From Phorcus lineatus (Eukaryota; Mollusca; Gastropoda; Trochida; Trochidae), in the NCBI GenBank assembly GCA_921293015.1, contig OV121083.1, forward strand, positions 29,194,908 through 29,258,907: a stretch of 64,000 nucleotides of DNA, written 5' to 3'. Shown piece after piece: positions 44,486 to 55,934 of this stretch. The notes beneath the pieces were generated by a model. That model did no database searches and had not been told where the DNA came from. It was given only the letters and a program-made list of their open reading frames with translations. Position 1 is the stretch's first letter; the number at the start of each line of letters is the position of its first letter. Position numbers and translations under genes: made by a program.

Positions 44486-45600
44486 GTCTTTTTTGGCTCA
44501 CAAGACTCCAATTACCTTTTTAACCATATTATTCTACTAGCCAAGAAATGCATACATAACATGAGCATTAGAAGGAATATTCCTACATTTCAAAATGTTT
44601 ACAAATCTCTAAAAGAGATAATAGAGAAATATATTGCAACAAAAAACAACAATTACTTTATATTTGAAAAAAAAATGGAGACCATTGGTGAAAGATTTGC
44701 TTAGGTAGTAAAAAAATCTTTATATTATTATAGACCATAGATAATATGAATGACAATTATCTGAAATACCAGTCTATGTGTACATTATGAATGACAAGTA
44801 GTAATATTCCATGTAGAAATGATGACAGATTAAAATTTAGTTGAATGTATGTAAAGATATGATAACAATGTTTTTTGAACTGAATAAAAACATACGAAAA
44901 AAAAATTAAAAAATTTAGAGTTGAAAGATTTAATTGATATAGTTGTGAAATGGAATCTAACATTAGCTTCGGATCGCATCAGGGAAAGTTTCAACAAAGT
45001 CACTTGACCATTTTTGCCGATCATCAGACCCTTATGTTTGGTAAAATCTTATTTGATGTTTGAAATGTAATTTTCTCTAATGTAATAACGCGTCTTATTA
45101 ATATTTACAAACACATTGTTTGAGATGGCCCCCTTTACATAACATGGTAATGTGAGAGTATGTCATAGACTACATGTCATGATGGGCTGCCTCATGATGG
45201 GCTGCAGGCTACACCTTCACGAAGAATATTTTTAGATTTGACCTTCGTTTGAAATTTTGAATAATAAAGGCCTTGAACTATGACGATAACTGCATGGTCC
45301 ACAGCTATTAAAATGGAATATGACATGGAATATGGAATATGACACGAGGTCTTTAAATAACTTTGCAGAACAAATCCAAAGGTAGAAAATAAGAATTAAT
45401 AAAGTGGGGTTGCCAGATAATTACTACTAAGCCAAACTGTATACCTTTGTGCATAATTTCATGTTATATCACAAAACAAGCTGAATTCAACGTTATGGTG
45501 ATTTTGATGATTGCATTTCTTACTGTATCTTGAGAGTGTGTGTGATCAGGGAGCACAAACAGTTTCCTTGGTAGAGTGGATGCTCAATTGCTGTCGTGAT
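44486..45600. other. AT-rich, nothing recognised
   Basis: No supportable coding frame. A short internal duplication (catgatgggctgc at about 45178 and 45192) is the only structure seen. Confidence 0.5.
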
Positions 45601-45605
45601 AAATT

Positions 45606-47228
45606 TTAATCACTATTGAAGTGGGGAAATATATATATGACATCATAACCATATCTAGATTTCATAATTCTACACACTGATGAAGTAATTGTCTGAAAGA
45701 TTTTTGGGCTCTTTGATGCTCCAAAGGGGAGTTTAGCATCATAGAAGTAGGTAGGCTGTGTGTCTCCCTGGAATACCCAAGCTAACCCAGTATACTTGTA
45801 ATTGCTAGGATGTAAGCGCACACTTCTGTACACAACCCTCTTTAATCAACTTTGACGCAGTTCTAAAGTCCATATATTCACAGTCACATGATTCCATATA
45901 GCTATTCATACCACTCTCAGCTGGTAGACTACCATTATGGATTAGTCTTATCTTGCCTGTTGGCTTAGGGATAGCACCGAGCGCACTAAATTTCTGGTTT
46001 TGTAATTACCCATTTCATTTTCACATTTAACCTGCTTTTCAACTAAATCCTTATTTTCAAAAGCTGACCTATGATTTCTAGTGACAACTTTCTGCACATT
46101 TTTTACATCACAATCATCAACTAAAAGAAAACAATTCTCAACCCCGTCTAGAATATAGTCTCTGTCCGGGTCTGAATCTGGTAATAGTTCTGTCCAAGCT
46201 AAACTTTAGTGAGTTGAGTTCCCAGTCCTCCACTCGTTTTTTGATGGCAAAAGCACGATCCAGTCTACTGTGTCTTCGAAAACATGCCGTGCAAACATGC
46301 ATCAATCTGCAGGATTCCTCCCGACAATATGTTGAATTGAACCTGCGACATATTTCCTGACCATCAGGTGTGAATGGACCCCTGGGTCTTAGCCGTCTCA
46401 ACGTAGGGAAAGTAGCATCCGGAGGTCTGTTCGATACCTTGGCTGTACTTGAAGTAGGCTTCAGAACAAGCTGATGGTCACAGACATCTTGGGACGGCGT
46501 GCCCCATCTGAAACCCTCCTTCGCCTTTAGCATGCGATACTCCTTATCATAAAGGATAACACTGGGCCACATGTATTTCGCAGAGTATTTGGTTATGTCC
46601 TGCATGTACTTCAGGTAATCGTCAACTTGGCACTGATTAACTTTTCCATCACTAAACATGTCCCGCAGCAAGCCGATATTGGCATACAACCACATTTCTA
46701 CTGTAATCTTGGACAAATTCCTACTCTGTGCTCCGATCTCCAGACATATACCCTCATCTATTTCGATTTTCTGTCGAGGGGTATTCAAAGACTCCATCCA
46801 TAGGTGATCAGTGTAATCCAACGGCTTTTGTTTAAGTTCGGCATGGGCGCCGCCATTTTGTCGACCTTTACCTCTTCCTTCACTCGGGCTTCCGTTGTCC
46901 ACGTGATCGCCACATGCCAGTTCTTGTTTCAAAGTATGAATTTCACCATAAAGTTCACGTTTCATTTTTCTCCAACCGAAGGCATTCCAATTCAGCTCTC
47001 AAGTTTTCACATTCGCCATGCAACTTGTCCGTTTCGCTTGACACAGCGTGTTGAATCACTGACCTTGGTGACTGAACATCACCGTGAGAACGCAAAGATT
47101 ATTCACCCTCTGTAGCTTGTAGCTGATGAACAGTTGGACTTCTTATCGCATCCATGACGTCCTTCATTTTATTGCCCGCATTCTTTCGTTACAGTTTAAC
47201 GTCTACGATCTCTTCTGCCATTGTAAAT
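45606..47228 (-). pseudogene. DIRS/Ngaro-type retroelement remnant (gag-like and RT)
   Basis: On the minus strand, an ATG near 47228 opens a short N-terminal piece. After frame changes a coiled-coil-like segment (ECENLRAELECLRLEKNE) leads into the 275-codon frame 46965-46138. That frame has a gag-like region typical of tyrosine-recombinase retroelements, with IILYDKEYRMLKA-like sequence (here VILYDKEYRMLKA), EGFRWGTPS and a zinc motif CRRFNSTYCREESCRLMHVC followed by TACFRRH. Further on, in broken frames, LGAIPKPTGKIRLIHNGSLP marks the start of reverse transcriptase. 45833-45606 gives YRSVRLHPSNYKYTGLAW and KLPFGASKSPKIFQ, then ends before the catalytic YLDD-type motif. An internal deletion removes sequence before YRSVRLHPS. 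Confidence 0.7.
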
Positions 47229-48700
47229 TCAAAAACAAATCTTCAGCGTTGGCAAGCGTGCCACCATGCGCGAGTTGCAAGGACGTCAGCGGGTGTTAGG
47301 ATTAAGGGAGGTTACTCTTATAGAAACCAGAGAACTAAGAGTTACGAAGCATTCATAAAATACAAACAATTAATTCACTCAAAAACTATTTTGACTTTCA
47401 AAATATAACTTTAATCATTATTGAAGTGGGCAAATTAAGTTGTAGAAAAAATGAAAAAGTGTTAAATTTATATCGCTCGAGATCTTTACCACAATTTCAC
47501 TCATAATATAAAAATCCTATCAAAATAAGCAGCAAAATATCTGTCATATCAGTTGTATGCTTCGGGCAGTAAATTTAGTAATGCAAAGTCATGTGATCAC
47601 AACTCTTCCCTCGGATGGCAAAGCCTAAAGTATGGGACGCTGGTCAAGTCCAAATTGATAGTTAATGGACTGAAACTTGCATTTGTTCTCAGAAATCAAT
47701 TATTTCCTAATTTCGGATCTTATTATTTCATTTCTCCCAATGTTTGAGGTCGAGGATACAGAAAATATTTTCCTGAAAGTCTTTGCAACACTTATATATA
47801 ATAGTAGTGGTGTAACGATTCATCGATAGTATCGATGTTTGCATCCTCTAACTGCCCGATACGAGTGCATCGTTACAAAACACATTTAGACAATATATCA
47901 GGATATTTATATCGTGAGGGTCCATGATACATCGATGTATTGCGAAAAGAGACAATATATCCCAAAATTATTTACAAAATTTGTTTAAACAAGTAACTTT
48001 ATAAACTGACAAAGTTATGTTTTTATTCTGTTTTTGAAAAATTAACTGGGATAAGAAAAACAGAAGATGTACAATATTTCTGACACTTTACCCATAATTT
48101 AACAGTCTCTCTGAATTTATATACATCCATTCATGTATTGTTAATGACAGGTTGGTATCAGATAAATAACATCAGTTTTTATGTTCTATCTATGAAACTG
48201 TAGAGCATCGGGATACGTATTGTATCGCAACCATGGTATCGTGATAATAATCGTCTCGCAGCTTCCTTAGCAATACTGCATTGATATGTCGCCTAGTAAA
48301 ACTTGAATCGGGATATATTGTCTCGGCACTAAGGCCATGATACACAGGTCTAATATATAGACAACATTTGAAAGAGTTCACAAGTATATATAGTATAATA
48401 TATTCAAAGATAAAAAATGACACATAGCCAACATTACTCCAAAATGTTTCATTGATATCTTCATTGAAGGAGTTTTACAAAAAAACAGTTATGACATTAT
48501 GATGTCACAATAAAATTGACATAGCAATGGTATGACATCACAATCCAGCAAGTGGTAGAATGGACATAATAAGGAATTGACAGAGAAAAGAAATGTTATT
48601 ATTCTTAAGCATTAAGTTGACGTTTTAACATTAAAATGAAAAAGTCTTCTTTCATCTGACCCATGATTCTATTCTAATAATTCAGATTTAATGTCTTTGT
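47229..48700. other. intergenic with hAT-like repeat traces
   Basis: At 47806 gtggtgtaacgattcatcga with repeated atcgatg words, and at 48180-48330 further atcgggata and tattgtatcgcaacc words, resemble ends and interiors of hAT-type MITEs that carry a terminal gtgtaacgat. I cannot place a matching right end. At 48488-48550 tgacattatgatgtcac words resemble the interior of the TCATCCAAAA MITE family. Confidence 0.35.
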
Positions 48701-48710
48701 CTTTTGCACA

Positions 48711-48960
48711 GATATCAAGGTGGGCACAGAGTAGTATACAACATTTTTCAGGACATGTTTATGGACGAGGATTCTGTCTTTGATGCACTAAGTTCGTCCA
48801 ATATGTTCACAGGAACACCCTTGACATATACTGACATACATGATGTATTTTGCACAATCAATATTGGAGGGCACATAAAATATCTGGTATCTGCTTATGA
48901 ATTTTATACTGGAATTTTCAAAGATATTTGGGCATGTTCCACAGTTACCTATGTTACATT
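48711..48960 (+). other. possible exon or ORF fragment
   Basis: After cttttgcacag the frame reads YQGGHRVVYNIFQDMFMDED and SVFDALSSSN, then stays open to 48991 but becomes ordinary AT-rich sequence. The first 25-30 residues look protein-like and the acceptor is good, but I see no clear donor and do not recognise the product. It could be an alternative or old exon in the region upstream of CCDC24. Confidence 0.25.
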
Positions 48961-49830
48961 TCGAAACTCTGCATTCTGTAAGGTCAGATAGATAGCCCTT
49001 TGTCTTTCATCTGATTTTAATCAAATATGGTGTGGAGGTACATAATTACATGAAAGTGTGTCATGATCAATAATTATCTTAATAATATTTTGGGGAAATT
49101 TTGACTTTTTCGGCAAAGAAGTAGTGACTTAAAAAACTGTTTCCAGTCTGTCTCATAACCCCTAAACTAATCAAAAAAAGATTTATGACGTTTTGATACA
49201 GATTCTTACATCACTGTCAAGTGTTCACGCGCAACGACGACACAAGAATTTGTATGGAAACGTCGCAAATTCTCAAATTAAAAAAGTTTTCATCAGTAAG
49301 TATTTGTACTTAGTTGTTTCCAACTTGTAAAAAGCCACTCAAAGAAGTTAATCATCTGATTTTTAACATTTTTGATATGAAGGTTTATTATTACATGAAG
49401 GTAGGTCACGGTTAAAAATTTAATAGTTTTGTTATTTTTGATTTTCTTTAAAATGTATTGAAAATTGTAGCTGATCACATCTGGATGATGAATAGTTCTC
49501 TTGTTTGGCTTATAAGAGGTCAAATTCATCAAAATTGTGTTTTGTCATAAGTATTTTGTGTTTATGTGAATGCCAGCAGACATTTAAATGGTCAACAAAA
49601 GTCTTTTTACTTATCATTGATTTAATATATGAAGGGCATACTTCCTACCCAATTCATTCTAATTTGAATGTAGAACACTGTAAAAGTGTTGTTGCATACG
49701 CTGATTCATCTGAGTGTGTGACTGCTCCTCACAGATGATTCATGTTTTAAGAGTATGATCCTCTCTCCTAGAAGCCCCAACCTAGTTGTAGTTTTACTAG
49801 CACATACTCTAGCAGATATTCCAGCAACTA

Positions 49831-50973
49831 CGAGGGTTGTCCCGTAAGTATCTGGCCTGAATATGAAAACATGCCTGAAACGCAAACATACTGTGCGTGC
49901 ATGAAGAACATTCATTGACGTGTAAATGGCATGAAAATCACGAGATGCAAACTCTTCAATTGCATATAATAGCCTGTCATTCAAAGGTACCCTCACATCT
50001 TTTACCGAAATGGAGAGAAAGTGAATGAAGGGCTGTTATCGAATAACTGAGTTTAAGCAAATACACTCCAAAGTAAATTCATGGGGATATGATACAAACA
50101 TTAGGTGACTTTGCTCCATAATAAGGCAAGACAGGCGAGTGACTATCAGATACTTAGCTGATGCTCACCACATCAGTAAAACATCAGTTGAACGAATTAT
50201 ACATGAAAATTTACATATGAAAAAGGCATCAGCACGCTGGGTCCCCAGAATGTTATCTGAGGACCAAAAGCGAAAACGTGTCATGGTCAGTCAGCAACTT
50301 CTTGACGAGTATCGCGCAGACCCAGAATTATTTTTCGCCCATGTCGTAGATCAAAATGAAACCTGGGTTCATCATTTTGATCTGGAGACAAAAAGCCAAA
50401 GCATGCAATGGAAACACAGCACATCACTCACCCCTAAAAAGTTCATATCTTGTTCCTCAAGTTGGAAGGTCATGAAATCCGTTTTCTGGGACTATCAGGG
50501 TGTAATAATGATTGATTATTTAAAGAAAGGTTTTACAATCAATGGCACTTATTGAGCAAATGAACTACGACAATTATGAGAAAAAAATCAAAGAGAAATG
50601 AAGGGGTAAACTGTGCAAAGGTGCGTGTCTGTTGCAGGACAATGCTCCCGTTCACACCACCCACATTGCAGTCAGTGCAGCACAGGATTGCCTATTCTCC
50701 AGATCTAGCCCCCTCAGACTTCTTCCTATTCCCTCGACTGAAAACAGAGCCAAAGGCCAAAGGTTTGAGACTGACGATTACGTCATTGCTGCAGTAGAGA
50801 AGTTTTTGGGGTCTCGTGATAAGAAGTGGTTTTTAGAGTGGTTGCAGATGTTACAAAAACGCTGGAGCAAATGCATTGAGGTCAAGGGTGATTATGTCGA
50901 AAAATAAGTCATAAACATTTGAATGTTTCTTTGGTTTTGATGGTCAGGCCGGAAATGTTTGGGACACCCCTCA
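49831..50973 (+). mobile_element. mariner element, 1143 bp, inactive
   Basis: Left end cgagggttgtcccgtaagta with tctggcctga, and right end on the minus strand tgaggggtgtcccaaacatt with tccggcctga, are inverted repeats of about 30 bp. TA flanks both sides (49829-49830 and 50974-50975), the Tc1/mariner target duplication. The length is close to a typical 1.25-1.3-kb mariner; the shortfall is in the N-terminal half of the transposase. Confidence 0.9.
50011..50907 (+). pseudogene. mariner transposase, disrupted
   Basis: A DDD-type transposase that would cut and paste the element. The first helix-turn-helix is mostly deleted (about 50020-50130). The second survives (VTIRYLADAHHISKTSVERI) with the linker ARWVPRMLSEDQK. 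The first catalytic Asp, in the usual DE-T/S-W motif, is Asn (NETWVHHF). The second Asp is present in QDNAPVHT and the third in YSPDLAPSDFFLFP. Breaks include TGA at 50553, TGA at 50577, a +1 shift in the A run at about 50582 and another frame change near 50690. The C terminus KCIEVKGDYVEK ends at 50907. Confidence 0.85.
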
Positions 50974-51561
50974 TACATACATGAACCAGCATCCTGACCA
51001 GCAAGTGATCTAATTCTTTATCTTCAAAAAGCTCAATAGGAGGATTATGGCTTTAACCCATCTCTCAAATTGTGATTCAGTAATGACCAATCCTTTAAAA
51101 TTGTACCTGGAAGCAAGATGCATAATACATTTCTTCATATATTTTCTCATTGTTAAATGTAGTTATACTAAGTTTTGACTAACGAATTGTGCAAATGATG
51201 AAGAACAGATAACATGTTTAAATGAACGAATGACTGAACCAAATGGCCCTACAAGGGCCCAGCATTGGTATATTTTATTTTGATAAAATCATAAAAAGTT
51301 TTGTATACCAAGTCAATTTGAAGAATTGAAGGTTTTGCCTTTTTAGGAATAGATTGAGTCCCGTTATTCTGTGTGCAAAATTGCAAACGCTAGAATATTG
51401 AAAATGCTAGAAAACGCAATGGCCACCAAGGCCCAGGGTAGACCTTTTACAGTTAATTCTAAATCTTTAGCTTTAAACAGCTAAAGCTTGATGAGTTGCA
51501 GAGCCCATGGAACTATCTTTTATGTGTCGTGTCATATTTGGTTGATTTATTTGGTACACAG

Positions 51562-51750
51562 TGGAAGTACTGAAGATGAGCTGAGATGGCGAATGTTGCT
51601 GTGCACAGAGTGGAGCTGGAAGACTACCAGCCTCCCACTTCTCTCTGGAGTCTCATTCAACAACATGTCTGCCATGTCCATGAACAGCAGGAAGTGAAGA
51701 GGATTCTAGGAGAGTCACTTGTGGATCAGAGTATTGAACTTCATCATGAG
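51562..51750 (+). CDS. CCDC24: CCDC24, first coding exon
   Basis: A ttggtacacag acceptor precedes a short 5' UTR, then ATG at 51586 starts a 55-codon segment ending exactly at a GTATGT donor (51751). Two stretches, PTSLWSLIQQHV and QQEVKRILGESLVDQSIELH, match the N terminus of vertebrate CCDC24 (Ser-Leu-Trp, then EVKRILGE and a Leu-rich helix). The exon ends in phase 0 and joins in frame to the exon at 57900. CCDC24 is a small coiled-coil protein whose biochemical role is poorly defined. No lesion is seen here. An untranslated exon must lie upstream; 42385-42493 is one candidate. Confidence 0.75.
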
Positions 51751-52280
51751 GTATGTTGCATCTGCTGATCATACCTCATATTGTTTCAGATAGTCTCAGT
51801 AAAATTAAACACATCGGCACCAACATCCCACATAGTTCTTTTTGTAAGCTTCAGAGTTCATTCTAGGTGAGGAAACATGAGGGCCAAGGCCTCTCTGACT
51901 CCAATTAAGTAGATAAATGGATTTTTCACTATGTTTTGAGCCATATGATGAGGAATGTGGATGAAACAGGCCTACCTACCAAAGAAAACATCGAATCGCA
52001 AAGAATCGAAAGCAGTGAAACGACCACATTTACAGAAGAAACCGTATCACAATGTAGCAAAATGCATCAAAAAGTTTAATTATATTGATGTGTTAATAAG
52101 GATTCAAACAATTCAAAATTTAGGTCTGTGGCAAAATCAATTTGCAAAATGTGAACATCAACTGGCCAACTGTAGAGTATCCACTGTCGCAAGCCTTACA
52201 GGTGCACTTTGCCCAATCTGAATCTTACAAGTATGCATGTAACTTTTAATACTTACCCCACTTCTTACATTGCATATTAC

Positions 52281-52440
52281 CTATACTGTCGATCAAAAGA
52301 TTGTAAAACGTGTTGGTAGTAGTCATCCTGTCTTCGTTCTGCAAGACGGGGAACATGACAATGACAACACGGCCTCATAACTGGAAGGTGACGATCTAAT
52401 CCGTCACATGACCCCGTCGACAAAATCCCATTCCATATTT
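52281..52440 (+). repeat. left inverted terminal repeat of DIRS element
   Basis: From atactgtcgatcaaaagatt to cccattccatat it matches the minus strand of 55635-55790 at roughly 90%, including gtcctgtcttcgttctgcaa-type sequence (here atcctgtcttcgttctgcaa) and gggaacatgacaatgacaac. Confidence 0.88.
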
Positions 52441-52713
52441 ATAGCTATTGCGATTGGACGTGTTTCGTGTTCAGAACTAATTGTGTAATTTATATATCTA
52501 TCGTAATTACTTTCATGTGCTGCTTGCGTTGCTTTTCATGTTTTTTGACTTGACATGTTATTGTTTTTTTTTGTTAATATGTGTTTCTACCTTTCACATA
52601 TTTTGCTAAATTGTGATAATAAGCATGTGTGTTTTTTTTGCTTTGTGTGCTTTTCTCTTATGCTTTATTACTATGGGGTTCTGTTTCTAACCTACAGGTT
52701 CCTGATTAGGGTC

Positions 52714-54114
52714 TTTTGTACTTCTTGCAGATTGCTCAAGTCGTTTAAGGACCCGCACCCGTTGTGCTCGGACTGTGTGGCGACAGTGTGTGATTGGGAC
52801 AATCGTTGCCTCTACTGCAGGCCTTTATCCTTGCCGGAGTTCAAATCTTTTCTGGCGGCCTGGCGGAAGAGGTTCACCCAGAGGGCATGATGGTTGACCA
52901 ACTCATCGATGGAGTCCAAGGCCTCACCCCCCCTCCCAAGGATGCGGAGAAGTCTTCTCCTGAGGAGCAACAGCAGGCAGAATTGGACTGTCCGTGGAAC
53001 TCCTTCCACCAACGACAACAGTGGCAACCAGTGCAGGCAGCGCAAGCTTCCACAGACGCCCGGGAAGAAGCCTGTATACAAGCGATGTTGAACGTCAGGA
53101 CAGTCATGGCTGGACCCTCCCGCCTCCAGTCGTCCCAATTTCAGATATCCCCGTAGGCGGGAGATTGGGGGTCTTCTGGCCCAACTGAACAATACTAGAA
53201 GACCCTTTTGTCACAGAAATCTTAAAGTCGGGCTACAAATTGCCAATAGCCAAGTCGCCGTCTCTGACCCATTTGCCCTGATCTCATGTGTATCCTATAG
53301 CCCAGCAAGAGCAGTTGGCTTCGAACATCCAGACACTGCTTGACAAGAGGGCTTTAGAGAAAGTGCTAGTTCCCGAAAACGCCCAAGAAAAACTCGGACA
53401 AGATGAGGATGATTCACAACATGGCGGCCTTCAATGATCTCTACCTCGCAGAGCCGCCTCACTTCCATATGATTACCCTGGATCTGCTGCGTTCCAAACT
53501 CTCACACAACAATCAGTCTAGATCTACAGGATGCATACTTCCACTCTCCCATCTGGACGCTTCTCTTCAGGGTAGGGGCGCTCACATGGATGATCAATCA
53601 GCAGCCGAACTCCCAGACGACTTGGCTTAGCAACAATCTAGAGTTGCAGGCAGTCATCCTGGCTGTAACCCATTGGCTTCCAATTCTTCGCGGTTCTCGA
53701 TTGTTAGTGGCGTCGGACAACTCCACGGTGGTGTGGTTAATCATGAACCAGGGAACGACGTCATCGCAGAAACTGTTGGACCAGACATTCCAATTTTTCC
53801 AATTGCTGGACGATAACAACATCAAGGTCACGGCCGGACACATCCCAGGTTGCAGGAACATGCTGGCCGACGCTCTGTCAAGACCGGACAAGCCACCGCC
53901 AATGGAGTGGATACTTTATGTGGAAGCATTCAACCTCCTGTGTCAACTCTACCATAGGCCAATGATGGACTTGTTCGCAACAAAGTTCAACTCGCAACTT
54001 CTGGTGTACGTTTCCCCGTTACCGGATCCAGCAACGTGGGCAGTGGACGCGCTGTCAATGTTGTGGGATGGACTCCTTTTCCGTTTCCTCCGTCCATTCT
54101 TCTACCAAAAGTAG
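52714..54114 (+). pseudogene. DIRS gag / RT / RNase H remnants
   Basis: At 52714-52890 the frame has a cysteine-rich gag-like motif (CRLLKSFKDPHPLCSDC, then WDNRCLYCRPLS). A second frame (52794-53156) continues gag. From about 53218 broken frames hold the start of the RT domain (GYKLPIAKSPSLTHL, then YPIAQQEQLASNIQTLLDKR). At about 53525 a DLQDAYFH-type motif occurs out of frame. The sequence then jumps within some 30 bp to RNase H-type sequence, so most of the RT palm, including the catalytic YxDD region, has been deleted. The 174-codon frame 53590-54114 carries the RNase H region (LLVASDNSTVVWLIMNQGT, then HIPGCRNMLADALSRPDKP). Confidence 0.75.
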
Positions 54115-54159
54115 AATCAAGTCGACGAGGCGGATCAGACTGCTTTTGGTCGCGCCTTA

Positions 54160-55280
54160 TTGTACCCAGAGTTGCATGGCCTCGTCGCAGATGCACCAAG
54201 TCCTCTTCCTCTGTGGCCTCATCTGTTGGTCCATCCGCACAGTCAGTTCCCTCACCCCGACCCAGAATGGTTTCATATGGACCAATTACAGAAGACTCTG
54301 AAAGCGAAGGGATACTCTTCCCGGGTTGTTAGCACTATTTCTCGAGCCCATAGGGAGTCTACAAGGTCATTCTACAACGACAAGTTGCTGTCTTTTGTGC
54401 GGTTTTATGAAGATCGTTCTCGAGATCCGGTCAGAGCTTCTCCGCAGTTTGTAGCAGAGTTTCTGTTGTTCCTTTGTCGGAAGAAACATCTTAAAGGGGG
54501 TACCATGTCAACCTATTTGTCGGCACTTAACTCTGTCCTGGTTGTCAAACAGAATGTCAAGTTTTCAAAGACAACTGAGCTTATCACTATGTTGAAGTCC
54601 TTCAAACTTGAGGACCAGAACTTGAAGTTTCGGCCCCCGGCTTGGGACTTGAACATGGTTCTTGGTCATCTACGAGGTCCGCCGTACGAACCCTTGAGGG
54701 ATGCTTCGTTCGAGAATTTAACCCCAAAGACAGTGTTTCTCCTATCTCTGGCCACTTCAGCAAGGGTTAGTGAGATCCACGCTCTGGAGGTCATGAGAGT
54801 CTGATTTGAAGAAGTGCGTCATGGTGCTGTCCATCTGGGACTTCATCGCCAAGAATCAGCTCCCAGGACAGCCGGACAGAAAGTTTGTGGTTCCACCTTT
54901 ATCATCAGTTGTGGACAATTCGGAGATTGTGGAGTTGTCCATGTGTCCTGTAAGAGCGTTAAAGGATAACATCGACCGTTAGGAAATCACGGAAGAGATT
55001 GTTTGTTCCGTTCTCGGCGACCGCCAAGGGTGCGGTCAACAGGAAAACCATTGCCTTGTGGTTACGACAAACCATCCTGGCAGCGCATGATGCAGCGGGC
55101 GAACCTCACCCTACAGCTAATGATTCGGGCTTTGGCTTCTACATGGCTTTACACCACAACATCTCGGTTCCAGCAAACATGGAAGGTTTATTCTGGAAAT
55201 CTTCGTCGATCATCGCCAGTCACTACCTTCGTGACCTTGCAGTGGAGGAGTCCAGGGGCTCCAGTCTTTCGGTGCGTTAA
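54160..55280 (+). pseudogene. DIRS tyrosine recombinase, frameshifted
   Basis: This enzyme would integrate a circular DNA copy without making a target duplication. The 214-codon frame 54160-54804 carries the N-terminal SAM-like domain (STRSFYNDKLLSFVRFYEDR) and the first catalytic Arg in ATSARVSEIHAL. The frame then breaks near 54800 and a TAG interrupts at about 54980. From 54999 the sequence KGAVNRKTIALWLRQTILAA continues, with single-base frame breaks near 55128 and 55148 around the second catalytic box; there Asn-Asp (TAND) replaces the usual His. The catalytic Tyr is in ASHYLRDLAVEESRGSSL, just before the right terminal repeat region. Confidence 0.78.
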
Positions 55281-55517
55281 TTGTCGCGCAACAACTGACA
55301 CGGCCTACTTCGCACTAGGTAATTTTACCTCAGTCCTTTTTTCGGCCTTAGGGCTTTCCCACGGTCTGTCTTGGCGTTCCCCTAAGTGCTCGAGGCTTAT
55401 GTTATGTTCTCCCTTTGCAGGGGGTTCTGACATGCGTCATTGTGTGTTTTTCCTGACGGATTGGTCCTCTCCTCGGCCATCCCGCCATTCATGTCTGTCG
55501 GATTAACATGCAATATA

Positions 55518-55590
55518 AGAAGTGGGGTAAGTATTAAAAATTTATTAAAATCTAAATATTTTAGATGTTTAAAAATACTTACCCCACTTC
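55518..55590. repeat. candidate internal complementary region of DIRS element
   Basis: agaagtggggtaagtatt and aatacttaccccacttct form an 18-bp inverted repeat around an AT-rich spacer of about 35 bp. The same word, tacttaccccacttct, marks the extreme left of the element at 52251. In DIRS elements an internal complementary region repeats the outer ends and templates completion of the termini. Confidence 0.6.
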
Positions 55591-55634
55591 TGGGATTAAG
55601 CCCGCCCAGCGATATCTCACTCTGTTGGACCTTT

Positions 55635-55790
55635 CATATGGAATGTGATTTTGTCGACGTAGTCACGTGATGGATTTGATCGTCACCTTCCGGTTACGAG
55701 GACGTGTTGTCATTGTCATGTTCCCCGTCTTGCAGAACGAAGACAGGATGACTACTACCAACACGTTTTCCAATCTTTTGATCGAGAGTA
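55635..55790 (-). repeat. right inverted terminal repeat of DIRS element
   Basis: Reverse complement of 52281-52440, ending ttttgatcgagagtat. It lacks the tacttaccccacttct extension found at the left end. Confidence 0.88.
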
Positions 55791-55934
55791 TGGGTGATTT
55801 TAATAATTTTCTAAATGAATAATTATGTGTATTGAAGGAGAATGGAATTTGTCTTGTATGGTGAGGTGGTGGTCAGTAGGAAGTAGAGGAAGAATGTTAG
55901 TTTGAAATGATATTTCAATTGTTCAGTTCCTTAA

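Larger units (their letters stand above)
52251..55795 (+). mobile_element. DIRS-type tyrosine-recombinase retrotransposon, defective
   Basis: An element of about 3.5 kb in the CCDC24 intron. It has inverted terminal repeats (52281-52440 and 55635-55790), a gag-like zinc region, RT and RNase H remnants and a tyrosine recombinase. There is no DDE integrase and no direct LTR, which is the DIRS layout. A left extension at 52251-52266 (tacttaccccacttct) has its complement at about 55519-55535, the expected place of an internal complementary region. The reverse transcriptase core is missing and the recombinase is frameshifted, so it is not autonomous. Confidence 0.82.

Noticed and set aside
44334-44540. 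68-codon + frame
   Set aside because: It starts inside the CCGTATTCGAC MITE and runs across its end.
53598-53891. Minus-strand open frames opposite the DIRS coding region
   Set aside because: They are antisense shadows of RNase H and recombinase coding sequence.
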